The position numbers and the translations under genes were made by a program. From Paulinella micropora (lineage: Eukaryota > Cercozoa > Imbricatea > Euglyphida > Paulinellidae): a DNA stretch of 64,000 nucleotides. The DNA lies in NCBI GenBank assembly GCA_019918135.1, contig WBZZ01000550.1, positions 27,760-91,759 of the forward strand, written 5' to 3'. The notes under the pieces were generated by a model, which worked only from the letters and a program-made list of their open reading frames with translations, did no database searches and was not told where the DNA came from. Of the stretch, positions 9,465 through 18,844 are shown piece after piece; the stretch's first letter is position 1; each line of letters opens with the position of its first letter.

Positions 9465-10978
9465 GTGTCCTTTCTGTGCCTTGCCGTGTTGCTCAACTAC
9501 TATATCTCACGCCTGCGTGGGCTCTCACTGGACGCGACTGATGTTTCAGTGTACGCCAACGTGACACAGGTGACAGTGGAGCTGTGGCCACCGGACAGCC
9601 TGGCTTGTTGTAAGACAACGTCAGCCAGAAACTTCCCTACCATCCCCACCAGACGGCTGTTACAAGCGAATTGGTCATTTTATCTGCCGACGTTTCCTTG
9701 CTTAGAGGGTACTTTAGTAGGGACGCGCGAGCCAGTCTCTGCCGCGGAGGTGTGGGTGCAGCCAGTGGGCGCGTACGCGGACCTGCCAGAAGCCCCGTTG
9801 CTGTACCCTGCGTACTCGTTCGACCCCTGCCCTACAGGCACGGAGCTGGCCCACGAGCAGAACAACGAATGGAGACTCTATGACGCGCGGGGGTTCTGCC
9901 ACGACCATGTCTGGCTGGACCCGGCCGGGGCTAGGCCGGCGCATGGCGATCTGATCGCCACTTCGTCTGCTAGTGATTCGGCAGTCGGCTGGTCGGCTGG
10001 CGAGGGGTGTTTACAGCAGGGGCAGGTCTGGCAGCAAAGCCGGGAGTTCCGAGGCGTCCTGTACACCGTCTGTCTATTGTCGCTCGGCCTGGTCTGCTGC
10101 GCCTGCTGTATATGTCTGGAACTGGACGACAGTAAACCCCGCCACCGCCGCGTAGCCCCGCCCCCGCCCGGGATTGCTGGCTTGGGAGAACGGAGCCCGA
10201 CAACACACCCGCCTGTGCCGGACGAGGGTGCACCCGCCGGGGTACTCCGCCTAGCCGACGGTACCGCCCTCACTGTCAGGCGAGAGATCGCCGCGTGCTT
10301 CCCAGCGCCACCGGCGGGGCTGGGCAGGGGCCGAGGTAGCGGTCTCGCCCGACTTCGACCGCAGCGACGTGGAGAACCTGGTCGGGCTCATCCAGGGTGC
10401 GAAGCTGTTGGACCGCCCCCCCCCCCCACACGCCGGAACAGTGGCACCAGACCCTAGAGCTGGGGCTACAGGTGGTGGAGGGCTGGACGACGGCCGAGGC
10501 CACGTCGGTTTTGGACATGACGGACCGCTGGGGCGTGGAGCCGGGTCTGATACAGAATACCAAGGCGCTGCCGCTGCTGTACTGGCTCGCGCTCCTGTGT
10601 GTGGCCTACGTCGTGTCCGACGGCAAGCACTACGGGACACAATCAGCTGCGCTCGTGTTCGCGTTCCTGGCGCCTCTGCCTGTGTTCTGGGCCCTGTCTA
10701 CCCGGCGTACTCCCCGGGCCCGCGCCGAACGGTTGGCGTGGTATGTGTCGGGGCCCGTGCTGTGCATCGCGGTGGCGTTGTGGGTTTTCGGCCGGCAAGT
10801 ACCACCCGACTGGTGGCTCGTCTACTTCGTCTTGGCAGTGCACGCCGGGCTCGGGCTTGGCGGGAGGTTTCTCTACTGGAGCCTCGACGACTGCTGCCTC
10901 CGCTTGGCCAGGCGCGTCGAATTTCGCAGTCCGGTGCTGGAACGTGAGTGGGTCCGCTTTGGCGGGGAAGCTTTGTAG
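9465..10978 (+). CDS. Multi-pass membrane glycoprotein-like protein (two frameshifts, no ATG)
   Basis: The protein is readable from a hydrophobic signal-like segment (FLCLAVLLNYYIS) through an extracellular part with Asn-Xaa-Ser/Thr sites and Cys residues. A membrane segment follows near 10070-10115, then a Pro-rich cytosolic linker, and then at least three hydrophobic segments between 10570 and 10880, ending EWVRFGGEAL. Frame changes are needed at about 10300-10335 and in the C run at 10415-10430. The ATG of the family (8824 in the neighbouring copy) is missing here, and the frame starts at GTG 9465 or upstream. It would be about 503 aa if restored. I infer a virion or host-surface membrane protein. 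The family is not recognised. Confidence 0.55.
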
Positions 10979-11137
10979 CACCATGGTAGCGCAAAAAAAT
11001 GAAAAGAGCCAATATTTTTGTTAAATACTTTTTGCGTGTCAAAATTAAATGTCAATACGCTGCGGGCTGGCACACTGAAAAATTTACGAGATTTCGTTTA
11101 TTTTTTGAATCTTGTGGTACCGGGGCCGGAGATTCTG

Positions 11138-11271
11138 CTGATTGAATGCGGGACAACAAGACAGCAGAGCTTAAAGCTAGCATCAACATCTAACCTCACG
11201 GGGGGGACTGCCAAAGAAAGTAGCTATATTGTCTTGTTGTCCCGCATTAAAAAACATTTTGCTCAATCAGA
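11138..11271. repeat. Hairpin element with perfect 19-bp arms between convergent genes
   Basis: The arms aatgcgggacaacaagaca (11145-11163) and tgtcttgttgtcccgcatt (11230-11248) are exact reverse complements, separated by 66 bp. A second outer pair, ctgattga at 11138-11145 and tcaatcag at 11264-11271, extends the symmetry. The element fills the gap between the 3' ends of the membrane protein gene and the F-box/LRR gene. Hairpins at convergent 3' ends direct transcript processing in some giant viruses; a small inverted-repeat transposon is the alternative. Confidence 0.75.
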
Positions 11272-11280
11272 TGCTTCTTT

Positions 11281-12245
11281 TCAGCTATAAAACCATTGTA
11301 TGAGCAGGTCCTGCCTCTTTTGCTTGAGGCGCTCCATGGCGTCCACCGTGATCAGTGCGCGGCCGAGAATGACGAGGCTGCGGAGTGAGGGCAGGGCTGC
11401 TGCTAGCCACTCTATCGCGTCCTCGTCCATTACGCGTGCCCTGGCCGAAAAGTGCAGCCGCCGGAGCTTGGGCAGCGAAGCAATGTGCCCCAAGCCCGCG
11501 CCGGTGATTCGGTCAGTATAGTCGAGGCACAGCCATTCCAGCCCCCCAGATTGCGCAGGCTGCTGAGCCCCTGATCTGTGATCAGGCCGCAGTTGGATAG
11601 ATTGAGCCGCCGGAGCGTCGTCAGCGCCCCCAACGATTCCAGCCCAGTGTCCGTGATCCTCCGGCAGCCCCCGAGCTGCAGGTCCAACACCTGCAGCCCT
11701 GCCACGGCCGCCAGCCCGGCGTCCGTGATTTCGCTGCAGCCGTAAAACGCGAGCGAGCCGACCGCTGCCGGTGCCTGCAGCTGGGACAGCGCCACGCCGC
11801 AAAGCCAGCTGCAGTTTCGCAGCTTCAGTTCGCGGACAGAGGCGACGGCCGACAGCAGTCCGGCCACCCTAAAATCCTCGTCCGCTTCTTCTTCTTCTTC
11901 TTCGTCGCCAGCGTACGTCAGTCTGTACACGTGCAGACCGCGCAGCAGCCGCCGTGCCACTGCCAGCGACGAACTGGTGACCTGAACGCTACGAACCACG
12001 AGATTCGCTTCCAGGCACGCGGTGTGGAACAAGCTTAGCAGTTGCCTGTGTGCCAACTGTCCCAGTTCGAAATCGGGCTGCTTGAAGCCCGTCCAGAAGA
12101 TCGCGCGCTTCCTCACCAGCGCCGAGAGTTGCCGACACGTCAAGGCTAGGGCCAACAGCTCGCGGGCGCTGGCGAGGAAGACCCTCACCAGGGGCCACAA
12201 ACTGTCGGGCAGGGCCAGCAGCAGGCGCGCTCGCGCTTGTTCCAT
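11281..12245 (-). CDS. F-box/leucine-rich repeat protein (one frameshift)
   Basis: The start is ATG 12245. Residues 7-55 form an F-box-like helix set (ALPDSLWPLVRVFL, then LALTCRQLSALV). An acidic Glu run follows and then about six cysteine-type LRRs of the AMN1/FBXL kind (LAFYGCSEITDAGLAAVAGL, LNLSNCGLITDQGLSSLRNL). The frame breaks at the C run near 11545, where SSLRNLGG continues as LEWLCLDYTDRITGAGLGHI in another frame, ending QWFYS. The total is about 321 aa. F-box/LRR proteins recruit substrates to SCF ubiquitin ligases, and viruses use them to degrade host factors. The break lies in a homopolymer between two intact repeats, so a sequencing slip is likely. Confidence 0.78.
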
Positions 12246-12418
12246 TTTTCGTCGTCCTACCTGCCAACTACAAAAAAGAAGGAGGCAACTTGCACGAGTC
12301 GAGAAGGGAGCGCGCGCCGGGGTGGGGGGGGGGGGACGCCCCCCTCTCTTCCGAGGAGGAACGACCCAAGAATAGGCTTTGTGCAGTCATCGCCACCTAA
12401 TTTCTTCTTGCCTTTCCT
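12246..12418. promoter_or_regulatory. Divergent promoter region
   Basis: This 173-bp gap separates the starts of the F-box/LRR gene (minus) and the H3-tail gene (plus). It includes a G run followed by a C run (about 12320-12345), the same purine/pyrimidine style seen upstream of other genes in the window. No TATA box is obvious. Confidence 0.4.
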
Positions 12419-13054
12419 ATGGGTCGCTGGAAGACTTTGGCTCTTAGTCGCACGGGGGGCACGGCGCCCAGAAAGCATCTTGCTCTCCAAATAGCTAGTC
12501 GCAAGCCGCGGAAAGGTCCACCCCCCAAAAGCAAAGAAAGAGAACACACACACATACACACGCACGCGCACACACACCTTGGGTCTGGCCTTGCAGGCCG
12601 GACCAAGCCCCCGGTAGCGGCTGAGGTGCCACGGCCCTGGGATGAGGAGAGTTTGCAGGTCCTAGACAAAGAGCGCGAAGAGATCCGGCAGGCATTCCAC
12701 CTGGCCCTCCAAACTGATGACCGCACTCGGGGCGAGAGGTACGCGGCCCTGCTACAGGAGAAGCACCTCAGCATCTGCGCCCGGCTACAGCAGTTTGTGG
12801 AAAACCACCGCCGCACAGAGCAGGCGCGCTTTTATGCGGAGGAAGCCTTCGAGGAGCTAGGGGGCGATTGCTTGATCCGGGAGGCCTACATGGCGTTTCA
12901 GTGCCTGAACGGCGAGAGCACCCTGGACCTTGGCGGGTATATTGATAGTAACGCTTCGGGGCTGCTGCTGGACGCGCTGGGCCTGGCTAGGGCCAAGTAT
13001 GTCAGGCTGTTGGAACGTCTAGAACAGAGCGGGGCGGCGCCTGCGCTTGCCTGA
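12419..13054 (+). CDS. Histone H3 tail-like N terminus on an unknown helical domain
   Basis: The ORF encodes 211 aa. After the initiator Met, residues align without gaps to the eukaryotic histone H3 tail: Arg2, Lys4, Ala7, Thr11, Gly12, Gly13, Ala15, Pro16, Arg17, Lys18, Leu20, Ala21 and Ala25 are kept (TGGTAPRKHLA is the clearest stretch). Lys9, Lys14 and Lys23 are replaced. No histone fold follows. A CA-repeat coding His/Thr lies next and may be an 81-bp intron (12516-12596, gt...ttgcag, phase-neutral). The rest is an acidic, mostly helical domain (LDKEREEIRQAFHLAL, and a C-terminal LLLDALGLARAKY). I infer a nuclear protein that could mimic or compete with H3 for tail readers. The helical domain is not recognised. 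Confidence 0.65.
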   Translation: MGRWKTLALSRTGGTAPRKHLALQIASRKPRKGPPPKSKEREHTHIHTHAHTHLGSGLAGRTKPPVAAEVPRPWDEESLQVLDKEREEIRQAFHLALQTDDRTRGERYAALLQEKHLSICARLQQFVENHRRTEQARFYAEEAFEELGGDCLIREAYMAFQCLNGESTLDLGGYIDSNASGLLLDALGLARAKYVRLLERLEQSGAAPALA

Positions 13055-13099
13055 AAAAAATGCACTTGCGAAAATTAAAAACTCGATCTTGGGTATTTT

Positions 13100-13770
13100 T
13101 GGCTTGGTAACTTTGCCGGAAAAATAGACCGGCCGCTCCGGCCTCAGACAAAATAATTGTTACAGCCCGGCACCCCAGCGCTGCAATCCTATATCCTCCG
13201 CGTCTCTTTGGTTGTCGGGCAAAGAATTTTTTTTCCTCTTCTTTCATATTTTTCGGACCTTGCGCACGGTGGCCGAGCCATGGCTTCGACAGGGCGCCGT
13301 CGGGTCGTCGTGAGCCCTTGTCCACCTTGTACATCGACCACCGCCCATCTATCCGCCGCAGGGCTGCGCTGGAGCACAGTGCGCAAGATCTGCGGAAATA
13401 TCTGCTGGAATATGAAAAGTAGAAAAAAAATATTTTTTTTGGGATGCGTTTGCACGCGCAAACAAGGGGCGAGGGGGTTAACAGGGGACAAAAGGAAGAG
13501 GGGGGGACAGGGGGGGGGGGAGGAAGGAGCCCTCCCCTTCCCTTCCCCCCTTTCCTTCCTCTTTCTCCCTCCCTTTGCCTCCCCCCTCCCCTTGTCCGTT
13601 TGCTTCTTTGGTTGTTAAGCAAAATTTTTTTCCTGATGTCATATTTTTCATATTTTTCTGACCTTGCGCACGGTGGCTGAGCCATGGTATGGACAGGACG
13701 CCGTCGGGGTCGTGAGGCCCTTGTCCACCTGGTACATTGACCACCGCCCATCCATCCGCCGCAGCCAGGG
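13100..13770 (-). repeat. Family A cluster, two reverse copies
   Basis: Reverse family A copies lie at about 13245-13420 and 13650-13765 (period about 400 bp), linked by ttgttttgg-type A/T-rich sequence, a gcacgcgcaaac palindrome and a purine-then-pyrimidine tract. No gene is visible. Confidence 0.7.
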
Positions 13771-15058
13771 GGGCTCAAAGAGCAGAGGGGAAGAACTGAA
13801 GAAAAACTAAGAAGATGGCACTGAGCCCAGGGGCTCAAGGAACAGGGGAAGGAGGAGGGGAAGGGCGTAGAAGCTACAAAAAAAATAAATACATGAAACG
13901 CCTCCACTAAGCCCCCTCTCCCCGCCCCAGTGTCAAGTGTAAGACTTTGTCGAGTTTTAATTAAAAAAAACTTTTTTTTGCACTTTCCTGGCGCTCTATT
14001 CCCATGCTTCTTCCCTCTCGCTCTCCTAATTTTCCGTGCCAAATGTAAGACCGTCGAACTTTCATGAAAAAGGTTTTTCGCACTTTATTGACGCAGTGGA
14101 GGCTCGCCGTCTGCTACGAATCGGACACCGGCTTGGACATCGGCTCAGAGCAGGGGCTTGTCTCTCTCTCTCTCTCCTATTTCTCAGTGCCAACTGTAAG
14201 ACCAGCGAGCTTGAATTCAGCGTATTCTTTTTCGAACTTTCTTGCCTTCTCCCTGCCCCTTCCCTCCCGCTCCCGATTCTCAGACAGGGGGGAAAGACAA
14301 AGACAATTCGTGCTTCTTCCATGGCACGGACAGGGCACCGTCGGGGATCGTGAGCAGCGACCACCGCCCATCAATCCGCCACAGGGTCGTGCTGGAGCGC
14401 GGTGAGCAAGATCTGCAGGAAATATCTGCTGTAATATGAAAACTGGAAAAAAAAATTTGGAATGCGTTTGCACGCAAACAAGGGACGAGGGGAGGGAGGG
14501 GGGAGATAGCAGGGGGCAAGGGGGAACCGAGAGACGGAGGGGGGCACTGCCCTCCCCCTCCTCCCCCCCCCCCCGGTCTGTTTCTTTGGTTGTCGGCCAA
14601 AAGAAAAAAATTTCCTCGTTTCATATTTTTCATATTTCCGCGGGTCTTGCACACGGTGGCCGCGCCATGGCACGAACAGGACGCCGCCGGGGGTAGGGGG
14701 GGGGGGTGTCAAAGACAGAATGTGCTTGCACCTCCCCTTCCCTCTCCCTCTCCTTTAAATTTATCTTGTGCCTCCACTAAGCCCCCCTCTGTCCCCTTCT
14801 CCCTTGGCGAGACTTTTTTACTTACTTTTCTTTGTACTGTACACCCTGTTATTTTAGATTTCTGTTTATCTTTCGACATGCACTCACTCTTGTTCCCTCC
14901 CCACAATTCCTCCCCCTCCCCCCAAAAAAAATCAAAGTACGCGTTCCGTGCCCCCCCCCCAGGCGGGGAGCGTGCCGGCTTTCGAGCCCGCTCACCCCTG
15001 AGGTAAACAACCTCATTTCTCTGCTCCCGGTGTTGTCCCCACTTCCCTACTGCCTGGC
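13770..15058. repeat. Family C, D and A repeats upstream of the LRR gene
   Basis: The stretch holds a family C palindrome (about 13822-13842), family D copies near 13930, 14030 and 14185, and reverse family A copies at about 14315-14450 and 14635-14695. From about 14826 to 14885 there is a leader-like segment (gtacaccctgttattttag, then gtttatctttcgacatgc) that recurs almost unchanged at 31256-31306 before another gene. The last 110 bp before the LRR gene carry no recognisable element. Confidence 0.6.
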
Positions 15059-16750
15059 ATGTCGGGCCAGCACCACAAAAGAGAGAGACCCCGCAAGCGC
15101 CGCTGCGACGCGCCCGCCAACCGGCTGTTATCCTTGCCCGAGGGTGTCTGGTGGCTCATACGCGATTTCGTGCCTGCCAGCCTAGTGTGGCTGGCCCTGT
15201 GCGACCGGCAGCTGCGAGCCCTGGTCCCGCGGTGGTGGCGGAGTTATGTACCACCGACCGAGCTCGTCCTGCACCGGGCAGACCACTGCAGCATAGTCCT
15301 GGGCCTGCGCGCGGCGGGTGTGCAGAGCCTCGGCAGCGTAACAGTGGTGCCCCGGGGCCATGGCTATAGAGTGCAGCGCAGTTCTCTCGCCAGACCCATC
15401 GACCTGCTGCGGGGCCTGCGGGTACAGAAGCTGTCGGTGCGCAGCAACTCGCGCCTGAAATGCCAACTCGTGGCTGTGCTGTCCAGCCCCGCCTCGATCG
15501 AGGAGCTGGAGTTGAAGCGGATCCCGCGCTTGAGCTACCGAGATTTGGCAAGTCTGGCGGAGCCGGCTGCGCTCCGAAAACTGACCGTGGCCTGGTGTGA
15601 CAGCTGGACAGACGCCGATCTGGCCCACCTCGGGGCCTTTGTGTCACTAGAGCACGTCCACTTGCGGGGTTGTTTTGAAGTGCAAGGCCCCGGGCTGGCA
15701 CACCTGCGCCACCTCGGCTCCCTCCGGCGGCTAGAAATAACTTTTGCGCACATCATCAACCAAGAGGGGATAGAATGCGTGCGCCAGCTACGCCAGCTCG
15801 AAGTGCTGCAGCTGTACGAGCTGTCGCTGGCCCTGGAGTGGACGGCCGACGACGTCATCAATCTGGCTCCGCTCAGGGAACTTACCCAACTTAAGCGCCT
15901 GGACCTGCACGCCTGTCACTCTGTGACGGATGCCTTTGTGGCGGGTCTGTCAGATCTCCCGGCCCTCCGCGAACTAAACCTATCGGATTGCGATAGCATC
16001 CAGGGCCCGGGTCTGCGGGGCTTGCTGCAGCTACGCCAGCTGCAGAGCCTCAAGGTCAAGGTCTCTGCAGCCGACGGAGCGCTGCTGCACACGCTGGCCC
16101 GCCTGCCGCTGGTAGAGCTGCAGCTCGATTCCTGCCCGGGCCTAACTAGCACGGACCTGGGCATACTAGGTTTGTGCCCGTCGCTTAGAAAGCTGGAGCT
16201 ACTGGACTGCGCCGGCATCACCAGCCTGCACGAGCTACCGCGCCTGCCGGCTCTCCGCGAACTGGCGTTGGGGGGTTGCGAGCACCTTGCTAGTGTAGGA
16301 CCGCTGGAGTACTGTGCGCGGCTGAAACTACTGCAGCTCGGTCGATGGGGACGCCCCTTGGACCTGCACGAATTACCACCCGTGCGCTCTGTACAAGAGC
16401 TGTCCCTGTATGGCTGCGAGCGCCTGGAGGGTTTCGGCGCGCTGTTGCATTTCCCTGCGCTGCGCAAAGTGACGATCGACTGCAGTACAGGCATGACCTT
16501 AGAAGACCTTACCCCGTTGCTAGTTCAGCCTTCGCTGCGCACGTTGCATTTGCGGGGTTGCGAGCAGATCTTGCCCCAGCCCCTGGCGCAAGCCGCCGCC
16601 TCGGCGTGCAGCAAGTTGCAGCTGCGGTACGATGGGCAGATTATCTACCCGAAAAAACAGAAAAGCCAGCCCGTCCCAGACACGAATGAGGAAGATTCGA
16701 CAGCCTACACAGACGAGGATGACCCGACCAACGAAAATGATATTTTTTGA
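15059..16750 (+). CDS. Leucine-rich repeat protein with F-box-like N terminus
   Basis: The ORF is intact and encodes 563 aa. The start is the ATG at 15059; the upstream sequence is C-rich. A basic N terminus (HHKRERPRKRRCD) resembles a nuclear localisation signal. Residues about 22-60 (LLSLPEGVWWLIRDFV) look like a degenerate F-box. Residues about 120-535 hold some 15 cysteine-type LRRs, for example LEHVHLRGCFEVQGPGLAHL, LKRLDLHACHSVTDAFVAGL and LRELALGGCEHLASV. The C terminus is acidic (DEDDPTNENDIF). It is probably an SCF substrate receptor or another interaction platform. It is the undamaged counterpart of the frameshifted gene at 11281-12245, and the two differ too much to be recent copies. 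Confidence 0.82.
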   Translation: MSGQHHKRERPRKRRCDAPANRLLSLPEGVWWLIRDFVPASLVWLALCDRQLRALVPRWWRSYVPPTELVLHRADHCSIVLGLRAAGVQSLGSVTVVPRGHGYRVQRSSLARPIDLLRGLRVQKLSVRSNSRLKCQLVAVLSSPASIEELELKRIPRLSYRDLASLAEPAALRKLTVAWCDSWTDADLAHLGAFVSLEHVHLRGCFEVQGPGLAHLRHLGSLRRLEITFAHIINQEGIECVRQLRQLEVLQLYELSLALEWTADDVINLAPLRELTQLKRLDLHACHSVTDAFVAGLSDLPALRELNLSDCDSIQGPGLRGLLQLRQLQSLKVKVSAADGALLHTLARLPLVELQLDSCPGLTSTDLGILGLCPSLRKLELLDCAGITSLHELPRLPALRELALGGCEHLASVGPLEYCARLKLLQLGRWGRPLDLHELPPVRSVQELSLYGCERLEGFGALLHFPALRKVTIDCSTGMTLEDLTPLLVQPSLRTLHLRGCEQILPQPLAQAAASACSKLQLRYDGQIIYPKKQKSQPVPDTNEEDSTAYTDEDDPTNENDIF

Positions 16751-16949
16751 AGGGTAGACAACGTATTTTTAATTAAAGAGCTACTTGTGTGTTCTCCAAC
16801 GGCTTCGCCAAGAAACACGCTTCTCTCTTGCCCCCCTGGAGTCACTGGAGCACTCGCCGGGAGCAGGAGGCAAAGGTATTTGTCGCGTTTTCTTTCCAAC
16901 TAGGTAAAAAGATACAGCTAACTTTTTCATCCCCTGGCGAATTTCAAAC

Positions 16950-17243
16950 ATGGCCCAAGGCCAAGGCGCCAGGCAGAGGGCAAGGGCGGCTCGATACGCC
17001 CGGGCGGCCGCGCAAGGCGACGCCCGCTACCAGTGCCACCTTGGGCTCTGCTACTCGCAAGGCGCGGCTGCGCAGAACGACGCCAGCGCCCTGCGGATAC
17101 TGGGCATACTGTATTATTTTGGCGACGACGGGGTGGCCAAGGACCGCGCCACGGCCAAGGAGTTCTTCACGCGAGCGGCCGCGCAGGGCGACGCCGGAGC
17201 CTTGTGGTGGCTTGCTTTGCGCTGGGGCATGCCCTCGAGCTAG
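16950..17243 (+). CDS. Short Sel1-repeat protein (deletion derivative)
   Basis: The ORF encodes 97 aa with two Sel1 repeats (YQCHLGLCYSQGA and LRILGILYYFGDDGVAKD) in a very Ala- and Arg-rich protein. The promoter-side sequence (ggtaaaaagatacagctaac) and almost the whole coding region match 36500-37016. That copy holds an extra repeat and a half (WYTRAL through DWYRRAAAQND), so this one has probably lost that part by recombination between adjacent repeats while staying in frame. It may still make a small scaffold protein. Confidence 0.6.
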   Translation: MAQGQGARQRARAARYARAAAQGDARYQCHLGLCYSQGAAAQNDASALRILGILYYFGDDGVAKDRATAKEFFTRAAAQGDAGALWWLALRWGMPSS

Positions 17244-17262
17244 CACAACCCTTCCCGCAAGG

Positions 17263-17446
17263 AATGCCCCAGTACTCACTAACCCCATCTCAACGACGAG
17301 AGTTCGACAAGCTGCGATTACTGAAGCCGGGCCTTAGGGTTTTGGAAACACTGCTTTTCAAACAAGTTAAAAGTAGTTGCAACCTCCAAGCAGGTTGCCC
17401 GGAAAGTACTTTAAAAAGTCTCGACAACGGAGAAGAGAAAAGGTGA
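17263..17446 (+). CDS. Possible small basic protein or remnant
   Basis: A 60-aa reading frame starts at ATG 17263 (MPQYSLTPSQRREFDKLRLL) and ends at TGA 17446, just beyond the short Sel1 gene but in another frame. Its composition is ordinary and protein-like, unlike the surrounding repeats. The corresponding place after the second Sel1 copy holds different sequence. It could be a real small gene or the tail of a lost one. No family is recognised. Confidence 0.3.
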
Positions 17447-17545
17447 GGGGGTGATATGGTCAAACTTTGGAAGTGATGTAGCTAAAAAAGGCAGCCCTGC
17501 CGGAAAACCCGGAGCACTGCCTTTTCCGGTCGTATCATACAGTCG
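17444..17545. repeat. Family G inverted-repeat element
   Basis: The element has gtgatatggtcaaa and gctaaaaaaggcag on one side and cactgcctttt and cggtcgtatcata on the other, so the two ends pair (gatatggc...aaaaaggca with tgcctttttcgaccatatc). Similar elements lie at about 21335-21410, 29805-29895, 30855-30955 and 44270-44335, with partial ones at 36185-36215 and at the junction of every 430-bp array unit. It looks like a small non-autonomous inverted-repeat element. Confidence 0.65.
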
Positions 17546-18001
17546 TGCAAAACTTTGCGCCAAAATTTTTTTGTTGCGCAAATGACAAGTCTTGCGCACT
17601 CCCTCCCCCCTTGCCCTTCCACTGTTCTTTGAGCCCCCCGGGCTCAGGGGGCTCAAAGGGAGGAAAGAAAAAAGGTGAGAGGGGGGGCGCCCCCCCCCCT
17701 ATAAAGCCACAGATTAAACCTGGTCCGGGGGACAAGAGTTTATAGCAACGGTCTGGCTCGGCAGGCTGTACCTGAGGGCCAGATTGGGTTGAGATCTTGA
17801 TGGAGTGAATCCACAGAGAAGTTTGACAAAGTATTACACTTGGCACACAGTACTAAGGACAGCAGAGTAGGTGGGGGCTATGCTATATAGTCTAAAGAAA
17901 TGACATCTATAAAATCTTCAGGCCTAGAATTAGTGACATCGCTCTTGGATACAATTTTTTTTATTACGAGCTCCACGAAGCTTTACACTTGGCATTAAAA
18001 G
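17546..18001. repeat. Family C and D sequence, no gene
   Basis: A family C palindrome occupies 17628-17659 and is followed by a G/C block. Fragments of family D (gacaaagtattacacttggcac near 17824, and cgaagctttacacttggcat near 17975) follow. The interval 17700-17970 has no convincing gene. Confidence 0.5.
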
Positions 18002-18029
18002 TCTAGCCTACTTGCGCAAGTGGGCTAGA
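18002..18029. terminator. 28-bp near-perfect palindrome, putative 3'-end hairpin
   Basis: The palindrome is tctagcctacttgc followed by gcaagtgggctaga, with a single mismatch pair. It lies about 110 bp beyond the stop codon of the minus-strand gene 18137-18844. Palindromes in this position also follow 9465-10978 and 52869-58153, which suggests a transcript 3'-end function. Confidence 0.5.
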
Positions 18030-18136
18030 AAATGAAAAGAAGGAGTGGTAAAGCGCTTCTCTCCTCCTTGTCGCTCTTCAGGATCAGTCCGCACAGGCTA
18101 GCTGTCACGACAAACTTAAATTGCGTGTTAAGAGTC

Positions 18137-18844
18137 TTACCGAAGCAAATACTTGCTAGGAATCCCGCGCTCCTCAAAGAATCGGATTGCGTCGGAATTG
18201 TTATCCCTGACGAGCCTAAGGCTTTTAACTCGCATTTCAAACTCTGGGGTGTCGATCTGTACCAGACCTTCCGGTTCTTCCAAAGTGTACAAGTGTAGAT
18301 CTTCACCCAGAACTTCCTTGCCCAAAGTGGCCTCTAGCTCCAGCTCGGTTTCATGATCTTCACCGTGTCCCCAGGCATTCTTGCGAACGAGGTACAAGAA
18401 TAAATGTGCTAAAGGCAGGTTTGTACTATTTAGGTTGCATCGGGGAAGCCGTGCGCAGACGACTCTGACCACTTCGCTGTAGATATGTGTTCCATTCACG
18501 TTGCTGAATCTGTCTAGGACATCCGGATCCGCTGGTTGTAATATTTGCGCAACTGCCTGCCTCAGCGCCGCAAGTGCCTCCTCGTTTGCACGCGCTACCC
18601 TTTCCGCGGCCGCAGCCTTTGCAGCAGCCGAGTCGGTATTCTCATCGTCACACACGAGCGTGGAGTTTAGGTATTGGTCTCGTACTTGCTTTGCATTCAG
18701 GGTTAAAGACCTTGCAAGCTTCTCACAAAACACCCTTGCCTGTTCGTTCATGAGCCGCGACCAGCGTGGGTCTCCCTTGCAAGTAGAACCCGCGGGGTGC
18801 TGCGCGCGATCCTCTGGGGCCTCAATGTCCTCCGCGGTAAGCAC
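18137..18844 (-). CDS. Hypothetical protein, 235 aa
   Basis: The ORF is intact from ATG 18844. No domain is recognised. The N-terminal third is charged, the middle (about 72-105) is an Ala/Glu-rich helix that may form a coiled coil (AAAKAAAAERVARANEEALAAL), and the rest is mixed alpha/beta in style, ending FFEERGIPSKYLLR. A decayed relative of residues 37-68 (VRDQYLNSTLV is identical) lies at about 21540-21690, so this belongs to a family with at least two copies here. It neighbours the HNH gene on the same strand, but the gap of about 430 bp argues against co-transcription. Confidence 0.6.
   Translation of the reverse strand: MLTAEDIEAPEDRAQHPAGSTCKGDPRWSRLMNEQARVFCEKLARSLTLNAKQVRDQYLNSTLVCDDENTDSAAAKAAAAERVARANEEALAALRQAVAQILQPADPDVLDRFSNVNGTHIYSEVVRVVCARLPRCNLNSTNLPLAHLFLYLVRKNAWGHGEDHETELELEATLGKEVLGEDLHLYTLEEPEGLVQIDTPEFEMRVKSLRLVRDNNSDAIRFFEERGIPSKYLLR

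Noticed and set aside
11145..11248. Bacterial rho-independent terminator
   Set aside because: The loop is 66 bp and the context (introns, poly(A)-type ends, nuclear-type tRNA) is eukaryotic. A transcript-end hairpin or inverted-repeat element is more likely.
12419..13054. A complete divergent histone H3
   Set aside because: Only the tail matches. I cannot find the alpha-N helix or the histone fold in the remainder, and the C-terminal helices do not follow H3 spacing.
15059..16750. Recent paralogue of the F-box/LRR gene at 11281-12245
   Set aside because: Both are F-box/LRR types, but the repeats differ strongly in sequence and number, so they are at best distant relatives.
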